Of a DNA stretch of 64,000 nucleotides, positions 22,620-33,600 are shown piece by piece. Positions within the stretch are counted from its first letter, which is position 1; every line of letters starts with the position of its first letter. Location: the NCBI RefSeq assembly GCF_050624435.1, contig NC_134540.1, positions 25,482,001-25,546,000 of the forward strand, written 5' to 3'. Origin of the DNA: Tenrec ecaudatus. Its lineage: Eukaryota > Chordata > Mammalia > Afrosoricida > Tenrecidae. The notes beneath the pieces were generated by a model that worked only from the letters and a program-made list of their open reading frames with translations, was not told the origin of the DNA and ran no database searches. Both the position numbers and the translations under genes were made by a program.

Positions 22620-22815
22620 AAGCTGTGTCCTTAAGGTTCCACGATTAACTCAAAGGTTATCAGTTCAATTTCACTCAAAGGTGTCTCCGCAAACAGTCTG
22701 CTGATGTACCACTCATCCCTACTGAAACTCGAAAGAACACAGTTCTGCTTTGAAACATAGGGGTGACGAATCAAAAGTGACCCCATGATAAATGGATGGT
22801 AGTTTAGTGAATACA
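22620..22815 (+). mobile_element. AfroSINE-type SINE, diverged
   Basis: Head block 'gattaactcaaaggttatca' and 'gttcaatttcac', tail block 'acagttctgctttgaaacat' then 'ggggtgacgaatcaaaagtg'. Confidence 0.7.
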
Positions 22816-23450
22816 AAATTACCAAATGGCTATGATGGTCTGCTTAGTGTCTGGTCCAGTCATCTCTGGACAACCAACTTTTATAAATGTTGGCTATTAA
22901 CCACTGCCTTCAGCTATCTCTCCCCCAAACTCCATTCACAATGAGCAAGCGTCTTTCTCATGAACATGACACCATCTCTCTTCTGCATGCAATCGTTGAA
23001 CTGTTAGAGGTATGTGATGCTTCTATCACAGGTGCAGTTTAGATTCCAGGAGGGTCCTTGCTGCTGAGCTCCTGCACCTGCTCTAAACTGCAGCCCTGCT
23101 TTCCTTTTTCCTGGGAGCACACCTGCTGTACATCACATAGGCACTCTTCTTGGAAGTGCCAGGGAATCCAGGCTACGACAACCATAACACCTCCTTGTCC
23201 ATTTTGCCTTTAATCTCATGGTCTATTCACTGACTATTGTAACAAGTTTGGAGAAACAAAATAATTTACAATCAGTAAAGGACAAGTTAGAGAAAATATC
23301 GCCATTGCTGTCATATAAGATTTCAACATTTCAAGCTACTTTCAAAACTGATGAAAAAGTAAATTTACATTTGGACCAGGGGAGTTAAACATGGACATAA
23401 CTATTGGTCTTTGGAGTAAAGCATCTTTAATGAATCTTTTGATGCTAATT

Positions 23451-23515
<65 letters not shown>

Positions 23516-24399
23516 AATATGTGGAAGCAATATGAATTTGTGTTCTTTTTTTTTTCTCTACTTCTCACCCCCACCCATCAGTGGCTATGAAGTTGGGTCC
23601 CTTTTTTTCATTTGAATTAGTACTTGGTATGTGTAAGCATGAACAGAAATCACCAGAAGCATGAAAAATTTGAAAATCGATCATACACAGAGTCACTGGC
23701 TTAATAATGCATGATGATTCCACGTCCCTCAGAGCTACCTGACGACAGGGTGACAACAAGATGGAATGGTGTAAGCAGGTTACACCTGGCACACAGGATG
23801 AAGATACCTAGGTTCTTAGGTTGCTTGGGAATGGGTATTTTGGCTCATTCTTCAGGATCCAGACCATAGTGATTGTTCTGACTTATTGGATGGATACATG
23901 CTGACAATTCAAGAAGGTGCAAGAATGAAAAAACACAATCAGGTTGAAGAGAGGACATAATGAACTACACAAAGAAGACACTGGATCAACCTTGATCTAA
24001 GGCCTCAAAACTATTTCAAGGAAATATTTTAAAGAACCCTCCTTTCCCACACAAAACTCTAATAGCCTAGTCTCCACAAAGATGAAAAAACATCACTTCT
24101 GTCTGCTTCCATGATCTCTCGTATCTTAGATGTTTCAAAGTATGCATTCCTTTCCAGGAAAGATGGCACCAAAAAGCATGCACAAAATAATAAGAAAAAT
24201 AGTTTAAATACATGAGACTCCTTTTGACTTTAAGCAAATTTCATGATATTTAAATGAGGCTTTCAACATTTACAAAGAACTAATCCCGTTATCATAATTT
24301 ATTAACCAGATCTTTTGTACTGTGTAGTATTACACTGTTTTTTCCATGCTGCCTGTTTTTTATCCTGCGACCTAATTTGCTTAAAAGGAAACTCTTAAA
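22816..24399. other. Unique sequence
   Basis: No gene or family recognised outside the (AG)n tract. 23640-23830 is complex but unidentified. Confidence 0.4.
23453..23511. repeat. (AG)n microsatellite
   Basis: About 29 uninterrupted AG units. Strict purine/pyrimidine asymmetry makes it a candidate for triplex (H-DNA) formation and length polymorphism. The RE/LS-repeat frames across it are artefacts. Confidence 0.97.
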
Positions 24400-24640
24400 A
24401 CTCCCTGGCTGTAATGAATAAAATGTTAATGAAGAACTATGCAGAAATCCCCTTTGCATTAGTTGCTCACTCCCCGGAACATTATCATCAATGTGTTTGC
24501 CTGCTTCTGATAGAGGTAGCGATGCTCAAGCGGCGCAGAAGCATCGCCTCGCTAAAGGGATCTGATGGAGCTGAAGCCTTGTCATCTGGGATGGACTAAG
24601 GGAAGCGAGCCTTTGGATGGAGTAGTTGATGGATTTGGCT
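24400..24640. promoter_or_regulatory. Candidate regulatory island with CpG hairpin
   Basis: Repeat-free and less AT-rich than its flanks. It contains POU/octamer-like cores (cctttgcattag near 24451, and tatgcagaaat near 24437). It also has an exact 8-bp inverted repeat GCGATGCT (24519-24526) / AGCATCGC (24540-24547) around a 13-nt loop that keeps CpGs. A 61-codon plus frame (24414-24599) spans it without recognised homology. Enhancer or small exon are both possible. Confidence 0.25.
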
Positions 24641-24784
24641 TTCATCCAATTTTTAACATGTAGTATTTGTTTTGGTAACTGCATTACTAGAAGCTTTTTC
24701 AGAAAATGTTGAAGGAAAACTCTTGTGTAGATAGGTTTTCAGAAGAAATTGCAAGCTTTTACATTTTTCTGTAGGAATATAGAA

Positions 24785-24885
24785 ATTGCCGCCCTAACTA
24801 TAAAAAGTGCTGCCTAGGAGACCATACAGGACAACACTGCTCTGTCCTCCAGGTTCTCTGTCCGTTGAGATTGACTCAATAACAC
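24785..24885 (+). mobile_element. AfroSINE-type SINE, 3' half
   Basis: Tail half only: 'accatacaggacaacactgc', 'tctgtcctccaggttctctg', 'gttgagattgactcaataac'. Confidence 0.72.
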
Positions 24886-24954
24886 ACAATAATTTAATAA
24901 GCATGTTGGTTGGAGTGAAAACTTTTATTAATCTCAACCAGTAACATGTTTTTT

Positions 24955-25172
24955 TAAGTGGTTCTCAATAACGCTGCGTTCCTTATCAAAAACCCGAACA
25001 TGGAATTTGATTCCAACAAAGTAGCATGGCCCCAGTAGGGTGCTGGGACCAGGATGCTTTTCAGGAGGAAAGCCTGATCTTCCACCGTCAGAGCTGCGGT
25101 TGGTCTCATACTGCCGACCTTGTGTTTCTCAGTCCAACATGTCACCTGTTATGCCATCCGGGCTTCTGGTGT
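24955..25172 (-). mobile_element. AfroSINE-type SINE, head half clear
   Basis: Right end shows the head complement (gttatgccatccgggcttct) and 'actgccgaccttgtgtttct'. The tail side at left is scrambled. Opposite in orientation to the previous copy. Confidence 0.75.
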
Positions 25173-26257
25173 AACTTCTAGCCAACATTGTACTTGGCTT
25201 TTGAGATCTATGCTGCATGATTACTGCACAATTATGAATTCAAATAATTTGAGAATACTCATAGTTGAAATTAGCTGCTATGCATATTTTTAATCAGGTG
25301 TTATATTTAAAGGAATATAACTCTAGTAAAAATTTCAAATGTAACTTGAAAAATTGTTTCACAATTTGAAACATAAGTATCTAGATTGTTAAATATTTTA
25401 TTTATTTTTGATTACCAAAATGTAAAGTGTAGTTTAATTCTTTTCATGTAACTAACAGATTTCATTTTGGAAAAGTTAAGGGTGCGATATGCTCATTTTA
25501 ATTTCTCTTAAAAGATAAGCTAACATTAAGAAAGCAGGTACATTTTTGGTTTGCACATAAACATTCAATGTGTTTTTTATTTATTTGCAAATATAAAGAA
25601 AATCTAAACATCAAACAACTGCTAAATAGCATTAACTTATCTTCTTTACTCTACCCCTGGGGTTATTGACTTATTTAAGGTAAAATATTTTCTTTTTTTA
25701 TGGTCAAATATTTTCAATCCTTGCTATGGGGAGTGAAACTCTGATCAGTTTGAATTGTGTAAATTTCCATTTACTTTTACTTTCTAAAAAATCAGAACCC
25801 TTTTTCTCCTTGTTGATTACTCAAAGGATACTTGAAGTGATACAGAGTTTCCACTAACTTCAAAGATATGACCTTGTTTGCATAAACTTCAAAACAGAGG
25901 CACAATAAGCAACATACAGACTCAGCACACAAGCATGTTTAATTCTGTGACATTTTAGGAAAATATTAGCTATAACCAAAAGATATGTGGGCACTGATCG
26001 TGGTAAATCTCTACCCTTCCCTTCACCCCACTGAAGGCAATAATAGTGTGGATGATTATGAACTAACTGAATGCCTCCAACAAAAGAACTCTGCTGGTCT
26101 AGAGTGAAAGTCTTCATATTCCTTGAGACAACTTCTTATTTTATTATAAAAGGAAGTTCCAATGAGTGGGCAAGGATTGCAAAGGAATCCAAACAAACTA
26201 CAATTACCATGAATCATGAGACTTAGATGTATTAACTTTCAAAAAGATCCTGATCAA
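25173..26257. other. Unique AT-rich sequence
   Basis: No gene or repeat recognised. Confidence 0.45.
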
Positions 26258-26345
26258 TAGATTCCCTTCGGGTGCTTTTTAGTCGACTCTGACACAGGGT
26301 GATCGGCTGTAGGTCAGGGTAGAACTTGGCCCCCATTGGGTGGCC
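26258..26345 (-). mobile_element. AfroSINE-type SINE, tail half
   Basis: Complement of the SINE 3' end: 'tagtcgactctgacacaggg', 'taggtcagggtagaacttgg', 'cattgggtggccagcgactg'. Confidence 0.75.
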
Positions 26346-26581
26346 AGCGACTGAAACAGAAGTACTGGTATATTGGATCTAGGCCTTTCTTCAAGGATTC
26401 TCTGGAAAGGAGCCACCACATTCTCAGTTACACCCGAGGACCCCATTTGTGCCACCTCCCGGGGACTCCAGGCAGATGCTACTATATCTTCTTTATATCA
26501 GAAGAAAACATACAGAATTGTACGTTCACATAATTTTAAAATACTAGAAATTCAAATTTTACTCAAGCATGTGTACATGTA

Positions 26582-26700
26582 AGGATCACGAGTGGTGCAT
26601 TAGTTAAACTGTAAACTTCTTTACATGTGAACCAAATGGTTGGTAGTTCCAACCCCTCAGCCACTTCGGAGAAGAAATGTGTCAAACTTTTCTTGAAATA
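26582..26700 (+). mobile_element. AfroSINE-type SINE, head half
   Basis: 'cgagtggtgcattagttaaa' and 'aaccaaatggttggtagttc' match the tRNA-like head. The tail is absent or unrecognisable. Confidence 0.78.
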
Positions 26701-26824
26701 GTAAGTTTTTATTTAGAATATGTGGCCTGACATTAATAAATTGCGTGGAAGCATGTACTATGTGCAAGGATTAAAAGGCTTAAGGGTATGAGAAAATTCA
26801 TTGACACTGAAGGTTGAGATCAAG

Positions 26825-27089
26825 CACAACAGTTTCTGCAGCATTTTTTCCAAACAGGAAATAAAATCTCACAGCCACACACTGTTTTCTTAAATTGGCT
26901 ATGACAAAAAAACAAAGTTTGAGTGAAACTGCTTTGACCAAAAAATTCAGTGTGACCAGAGAGAAACGTCCCAGGTGATGCCACTCGGTGCACTAACTTA
27001 GAGTGAGTTGTTTGATACTGGCCTAACACCGAAAATGCATTCTATGAAAGTCCATCCCAGCAGAGTTTTTTCTGATCTATTTTTGGGGG
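26825..27089 (-). mobile_element. mariner transposon, truncated second copy
   Basis: Same family as the 5.2 kb copy: both share the block 'cactgttttcttaaattg' / 'cgctgttttcttaaattg' and the following 'gaaactgctttgacc' wording. It ends with ATTTTTGGGGG followed by TA, the mirror of the other copy's terminus. Only the N-terminal part of the transposase and one terminal repeat remain. Confidence 0.8.
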
Positions 27090-27179
27090 TACCCTTTCTT
27101 CTATGCATGTCATCAGTGACTGATGGTCTTCTTTTAGTACTGGGATACATTTTTGTATCTTTATTGTCTTATTTGTTAG

Positions 27180-28690
27180 ATGTTTCAGAAGCAGGTTGAA
27201 TAAAAATGATGTAAATAAGAATTCTTGTCTTATTCCTCTTCTCAAAAGGAAAGCACACAGCCTTTCTCCATTGAATATTTTGTTGACTTTTAACTTGGAA
27301 GGTGCCCTTGATGAGGTAAGAAATGTTCCCATCTATTCTCAGTTTAGCTGAGAGTTGTTTTTATCTGTTTTATCAGGAAAGGGTGTTAAATATTTCCCAA
27401 AGCACTTTTTGCATGATTTGATATGATTATATGGATCTTTTCCTCTGTATCCGTTGGTAATTATAAGAGTTGATTTTTGTATTTGGTTTTTGATATGTTG
27501 CTGAAGTCTGTTGTCTAGAATTTTGTTGAAAATATGTTTATGTTCACAAGGGATTTTAAGCTTATAATTATGTTCTTTTCATGTGCATGTGTGTGCTATG
27601 TCTTTACCAAGTTTATGCTGATTTCATAGCGTTCTGTAATGTCCTTCTTTATTTTGAAAGAAATTGAGTAGGATCCGTGCTATCTCTGTGAATGCAGAAC
27701 TCATCATTGTGCCAATCTGGTCCTGGGAACTGTTTTCCTTGATGACAAATTTTTAGTATCCTAAATCTCTTATTTTTTAACGGGTCAGTTTAAATATCCT
27801 ACCTTTGTGTTAGTTTGGGGTAGTTGGTGTGTTCCTAAGAATTTTCCATTTCATTTAACTCTTGAAATTTGTTGAGGTGTGATTTTTTTATACTTGTCAA
27901 TTAGTGTTTTCTTCACCTCTACTTAATAAGCTGTAATGTCAGCAATTCCATTGTTTATTTTGGTCTTTGTCTTTACTTGACACTTTACTTTGTTAGTCTA
28001 TCCAGTGGTTTGTCAATTTTCCTGATCACTTCAATGGGCCAACTTGGGGTTTTTTGGTAATCATGCTACTTCCATTTCATTTTTATTTATATCCTGATAA
28101 TTAATATTTTCTTTATTTTAATAATAAACTGTTGGGTTATAATCTCCTTAGTCTTTTACTTGTTCATGTTTTTGGCTTAACTTAATTATTTTGGATTTAA
28201 TGTATTTTAATTATAGACATCATTTGTTATGAATTTCCCTCTGAGTACTGCTTTTGCTGTGTTCCAAAGGTATTGATAAGTTGTCTTTCAATTTTCACTT
28301 GCATTTAACAATTTTAAATTTCACTTTTGATTTCTCCAATGCCATCATACTTTTCCAGTAGTGAATTACTTAGTTTCTAAATATTTACCATTCTCCCTGT
28401 TGTATATATCTAGCTGCTTGCTCTATGATCAGGGCTGATGCATTGTATGGTTTCAATGTTTTAAACTTGTTGAGACTTGTTATGTGATAAATAATATGGT
28501 CTATTCTGAAATATGATCCATGGATACTGTATATTTTTCTGTTGCTGGATGGAGTGTTCTATAGGTGTTTGTTTGGCCCAATTGGTTTATGGTTTTATGG
28601 CCCTATGTACTTAGTGATATCCTTATTTTAATATTTCTATCCATTATTAAAAATTATGTTTGGCACTATCTTATAATTTTAGAATTATTG
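27180..28690 (-). mobile_element. L1 ORF2 fragment, inverted half
   Basis: Antisense L1 ORF2: top-strand landmarks are 'attcttgtcttattcctctt', 'tgattttgtatt'-like linker wording (27470s), 'gtgccaatctggtcctggga' (27710s) and 'gttgctggatggagtgttct' (28540s). They follow the order RT to endonuclease linker when read left to right on the complement. The element is broken by stops. It abuts a plus-strand L1 3' UTR at about 28690. Confidence 0.82.
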
Positions 28691-29335
28691 TGTCAAAAAC
28701 CATGTATAGGGACCAGAAGTTCAAAAACAAGCAACCAAATTGACATGACGGAGCATAGACAAGGTGGAGACCCAAAATCCACTTGTAAGATAATTGTCTA
28801 AGGGGCAGATGTAGGGATATCCAGTGTGAAGTACAGAACAGATGAAAAACATAACTATCCTCCAGTTCTTTAATATGTCCTCCTATTATGGTCTGAGCTT
28901 TACACCACTAATCTTGTTAGACAGATATATGTTCATTTGTATAATTAAGATAGTTCGATGCATGAAATCCAAAGTAGAAAAAGGCTTTAGAAATAGTAAC
29001 GGGCATAATGATTTCCTGAGGGCGTATGAAGAGGGGAGAAGATGGGGGAACCAGATAGCAATGGTGACTATATAACCCCACAGAATGTAGGTGAATGGAT
29101 ACATTGGATAGTATTACACAGCAAAATAATAATAATAGTAATTATTAATAATAATAACAGTGTTCTTGGGTACAGGGTCGGGGGAGAGGGGATAAAGGTG
29201 GAGCTAATATCACAGGGTTCAAGAAGAAAGAAAGTATTTTGAAAATGCTGGTGGCAGCAATCATACAATGATGCTTGATCTAAATGAATTATGGATTGTT
29301 ACAATATCTGTAAGAGCTCCAATAATATGATTTAA
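28691..29335 (+). mobile_element. L1 3' UTR, diverged
   Basis: Plus-strand 3' UTR with the same block order as the 3.1 and 61.2 kb copies: 'cctccagttctttaatatgt', the G-rich 'gtcgggggagaggggataaa', then 'tatggattgttacaatatct' and an A-run at 29333. It contains an AAT microsatellite. Together with the inverted ORF2 piece just upstream it forms the arrangement expected of an L1 with 5' inversion. Confidence 0.8.
29122..29158. repeat. (AAT)n microsatellite
   Basis: Imperfect AAT/TAA run within the L1 3' UTR. Confidence 0.8.
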
Positions 29336-29347
29336 AAAAACCAACAT

Positions 29348-29392
29348 ATTGCCGTGAGTCATACTCAACTCAATGGCAGTGGTGGAAATAAA
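29348..29392 (+). mobile_element. SINE tail remnant
   Basis: 'tgccgtgagtcatactcaac' then 'tcaatggcagtgg' is the conserved AfroSINE/RTE 3' tail only. Confidence 0.55.
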
Positions 29393-29589
29393 ACTAATAT
29401 TTTTATATCTAGCATAGGATATGCAATTTTATATTATAAACATTTTCACAATATAATTGACGGTATTCTAGTATCTAAATATTATCTTAATCAATTTATT
29501 TTAAGTTAAAAGTTATCCTTAATTTAATGTCTTTAATAAAAATTTGATATTCAATATAAAAGTATATAAACTAATGTAACTAGGGGTAG

Positions 29590-30645
29590 GAGAGAAATTG
29601 AGGGTGTCACCAATTAGACAGTAGACAAAATAAGTTCATTGCAAGCGAAGGCAATGTATAATAAGAGGGAGCTTAACCAAAAAATAATGAACACAAAATC
29701 AGGTACTTGGAGGGGTGCAAGATTTCAATGTAATGAAGGTAAGTACTATTATGTACATAGCCCTGCAAGAGCCATATTGTCTGAGTATATGCATAGACAG
29801 ACATATAAACTGGCTAGGTTTGGGGAAGAGGATGAGGTTTTACCTGCACCTATGTATAGTTCGGTAGGAGCTATCCACACATACGCCTTTACTACTCCAC
29901 AAACAGATCCATAAATAGTGTCATTGGGCTTGGGACTCAGTAGTCATCAAGATCAGCTGGCACAACACAGTCCACAAAGACAATATTGTACTGCATCCTA
30001 CTGTGGGGAGTAGTGATTGAAGTTTTAAAAGCTTGCAAGTTTATAAGTGGAATCGTAATGTAGAACTACTCATCTCTCCTTCTGAAGCAAAGAAGAGTGA
30101 ATAAAATCAAAGACATATGTAACAATTAGTTCGACGAAATAATGGATCACAATAACCTCAGTTTGCACACACTGTATCACACTGTAAAGCTATGACATAG
30201 ATAGAGTGGGAGAAAAATGTGGAAAACAATAAAAAAAATACAGCCATGCAGGTCAGATAGAGACCAGTGGAACCACCAAGACTATAGCCATTGTAATCTT
30301 GTAGATTTAGAACTAAACTCCCCAATTTAACTCCATGTATAGGAAACATATATATAAACAGGTCTATGCACTGAAAAAATAGCACTAGGGAGATATACAC
30401 TCTTTAGAATAATCAAACATATCAGTTCAGAAGGACAACATTTTTCCAAGGACAAGGATTGAAGGCAGAAACGGGTAGGAAATAATAAGAAAGAGGAAAG
30501 GGAAACCCTAGCAGGGGTGGGCTGAGCTGGATTGCACTGTCAGCACTGGAATCAATTACCTGAAGCATAATGTGTATTAATTGTTAAATAGAAAACTTAA
30601 TGCCCTCTAAACTTACACCTGATTCACAATAAATGAAAGAGAAAG
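29590..30645 (+). mobile_element. Older afrotherian L1 3' UTR
   Basis: Contains 'ctcagtagtcatcaagatca', 'gctggcacaacacagtccac' and the end block 'gcataatgtgtattaattgt' ... 'acttacacctgattcacaat' before an A-rich tail near 30620-30645. This matches the other afrotherian L1 3' UTR form (the one common in elephant), distinct from the three younger copies. Strongly diverged. Confidence 0.72.
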
Positions 30646-33600
30646 AAAAATGCAAGCTAAAGGACACAAAACAAAACACACTTGTACACAATGAGGTATT
30701 GTCTAACTCAAAACAGTTTTGTGGAATTAAGTGTGTCATTTAAGGAAAAGTCAAACTAAATGTCAACTCCTAGAGCAACCTTGATTCAAAAGAAGAGCTG
30801 AGGGCTAAGAAAAGCTCAGTGCATGATCCTTATTAATCTAGCTTTAAAATGGACGAATAATATGTTCCAACCTCCCTGACATAGGGGGAGGTTTGCAGCA
30901 AGTTTGGCATAATGGTTTCACTTAATAAACACCTGATTAGCATTGTTTAACAGGTTTGAAAACAGTCGAATAGCAACATTCTGTCTAGTTAATTCCTCAT
31001 TAGCAGACTCACAGTCACTGCGTTTGACAGATTGAATACCAGCTCTGACACAAGGTGACCTCTTGCTTGGACCTGCTCATCACCTTCAGTCTGTCATAAA
31101 TGAAGTCAGGATACATGTCAAAGTGAATGTGACATCACCAGAGAATTCATCTGATGCCTGGAAGGTTATTGTTTCCCCAATATTGTTATTACAGACACAG
31201 TAAAACCATATGCAGTAACAAACAAAATGATGGTGACACATTGGATATATAGGGAGGTTTTAAAAACTAATATTGTAGTCTAATCACCTATAGATAAAAT
31301 TTAGTAATGTTCTTATTTCAGTTTCCTCATATTTATTTTTATTTTTGAGATATTTCCAAAATGAACATTGGGAATGGCTTTTGGATGTTTACTAGTAAAA
31401 TAAATGAATGTATTAATAGTGCCCTGCAATTTTATAAATTCTTTCTTCAGTTATTTTCTTTTTCAAAACAGTGGTAGGAGAAACTATTGAGATAAATGTA
31501 AGCAAATAAATTGAATTACAAATGGAAACGTGAGGAAGGCTTCCAGGGCATACTTTGTGAAAAATATTATTTGATTTTTGGAATATTGAACACTAGGAAA
31601 TTCAACACTTAGTATAAAAATTATCCAAACAGTTCTGAAATATTAATTTTACACTTTTGTCAACCTTGATAAACTATCTCTACTAAAGAGCCCTGTTTGA
31701 ATCACAAAAGCAATTATACATTTACAGATCATTTATATTCTTCTCCTTGATGTGCAGAAATTGAACCAGTTTCAATTTATTTAAAAGAAACATTGATTGA
31801 TGCAATGTTATTACAAACAAAACAAAATGGATATAATGTATCCTTGTGTTTCTCATTTTTCTGTTCTTTCAGAGAGAATATATTTTTTCCAAAGGAACAA
31901 AAATTAAAATTTAGAAATCAAAATATTTATTTGGAAGAATAAAGAAATATATGCATTCCTTACAATAGAGTGCACAGAAAAGATTAAAAGAAAAATGTTG
32001 CTTTAAATTTAGTTGACTTTTTGTATCTTTTATTTATATTTTGGTTAAAAAATTTTTAATATCACAAAAGACTCCTAAAATGATAGCATACATTCATTGT
32101 AAGAGAAGACTATTAAGATTGGACATAATTTAGAAAAATATTTTAAATTTCATACCTAAGCTTTTATTTTTTAATGATATTTCATGTAAAGTATCATGAT
32201 AGTTTTTAACCACTGGCTTCTCATTTATAATTCTATTCACTGGATAATGTAGTCATACCGCTTAAAATAGTTACTGGGATGTGAACACATATAAATGGTG
32301 TAGTCAAAACAGATTCGATCTTGAAGCCACAGATTTGAGGAACTCAGGATGAAAACACAAGCAATTAACCTGCATCCAGGAAAGGGTGGGCAAAATAAGA
32401 GATAGTCTCACTAGCTTTAGTTTCTAAGTGATTTTATTCATCTTTTCAATCTCCACAAAACCACCCTTCAGGCAGATCTTGGTGTCATGTTCAAGGGAGA
32501 TAACTGAAACCCATGAAATTAAAGGATTCTATCAAAGCTTTGCACCTAACACCACATTAGCTTTCTAAGCCCAGTTCTGTGTGACTCCAAAGGTCCTGGT
32601 GAACAACATGCAGCGGTATCGGCATGATGGCACGGTTACTGCTCAGGATACACACGGGCCTCAAATCTTCATCCTGGTTCATTTTCTGTTGAATGATTTC
32701 CTTCATTTTTACTGTTATTCAGTGAACGTCTTTCTCTTCGATAGTAGTGTTTTGTTTTGTGTTGTTTGGCCTTTGGGTGGTGACTTCCTAACTAGGGTCA
32801 TGCGTGAATCATAACGTGGAGCACCTTTCTCAGTTTTGTGTATTTTCCCTACTTACAATTTATAAACATTTTGTTGAGTAAGCATATTTCATTGGAATCA
32901 TTAATTAGGTCAAGTCTATTTTCTGTTTGCCTCCAAACTAATTGCAAGTGCTTCAATAAAAGGGTGCACAATTTTCTTAATCATCTATGATTTATCACAC
33001 CAAGGGCAGCTGATCTATAAATGTTCATTTTTCCTAGTACAATGGTCCCTTATCTGCTTTTGTCAAATGTCATTCTTGAATGCTTTTCATTATTTTCCAA
33101 TTGTCCAAATGTATTTTATTCATTTTTATTGTCAAAGACAGGCTTACCTGAGGCAAGGAGTTAAGGAAATGAGGCAATTCAGACTCAATATTAATTTTAT
33201 GTACTGGCTTCATTAATTATTTTTATTGTCTTTTCAGTAGTCACTCTCTGAAAATGAATAGTTTATAAACAAAAAAGCACTTTAATCTAACTTTTGTTAA
33301 CCTCTTTTCTCCAAGCACACAGGAAGTCCAATGAGAATAATAGACGCTCCCCAGACTTCTTTCCCTCAAAATGTGAATGCTTTCAAAATAAGTTCTTTGA
33401 TAATGCTTCCTCATTGTCCTGATGATAGCTAAAATACAGGAGAAAGCTCAAAAAAATGATTATCATTTTTCTACTTTTTTTTAGATATGCTATGCTTTAT
33501 TGTGTTTATCTTAAATCATCAGACTTGCTATTATTTGGTTTGACTAAGTTTGGGAATTTGAGTGAGACTACTTCAGGAATAAATATATCCCACTCAAGAA

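Noticed and set aside
23342-23615. Frames with (RE)n and (LS)n repeats
   Set aside because: They are translations of the (AG)n microsatellite.
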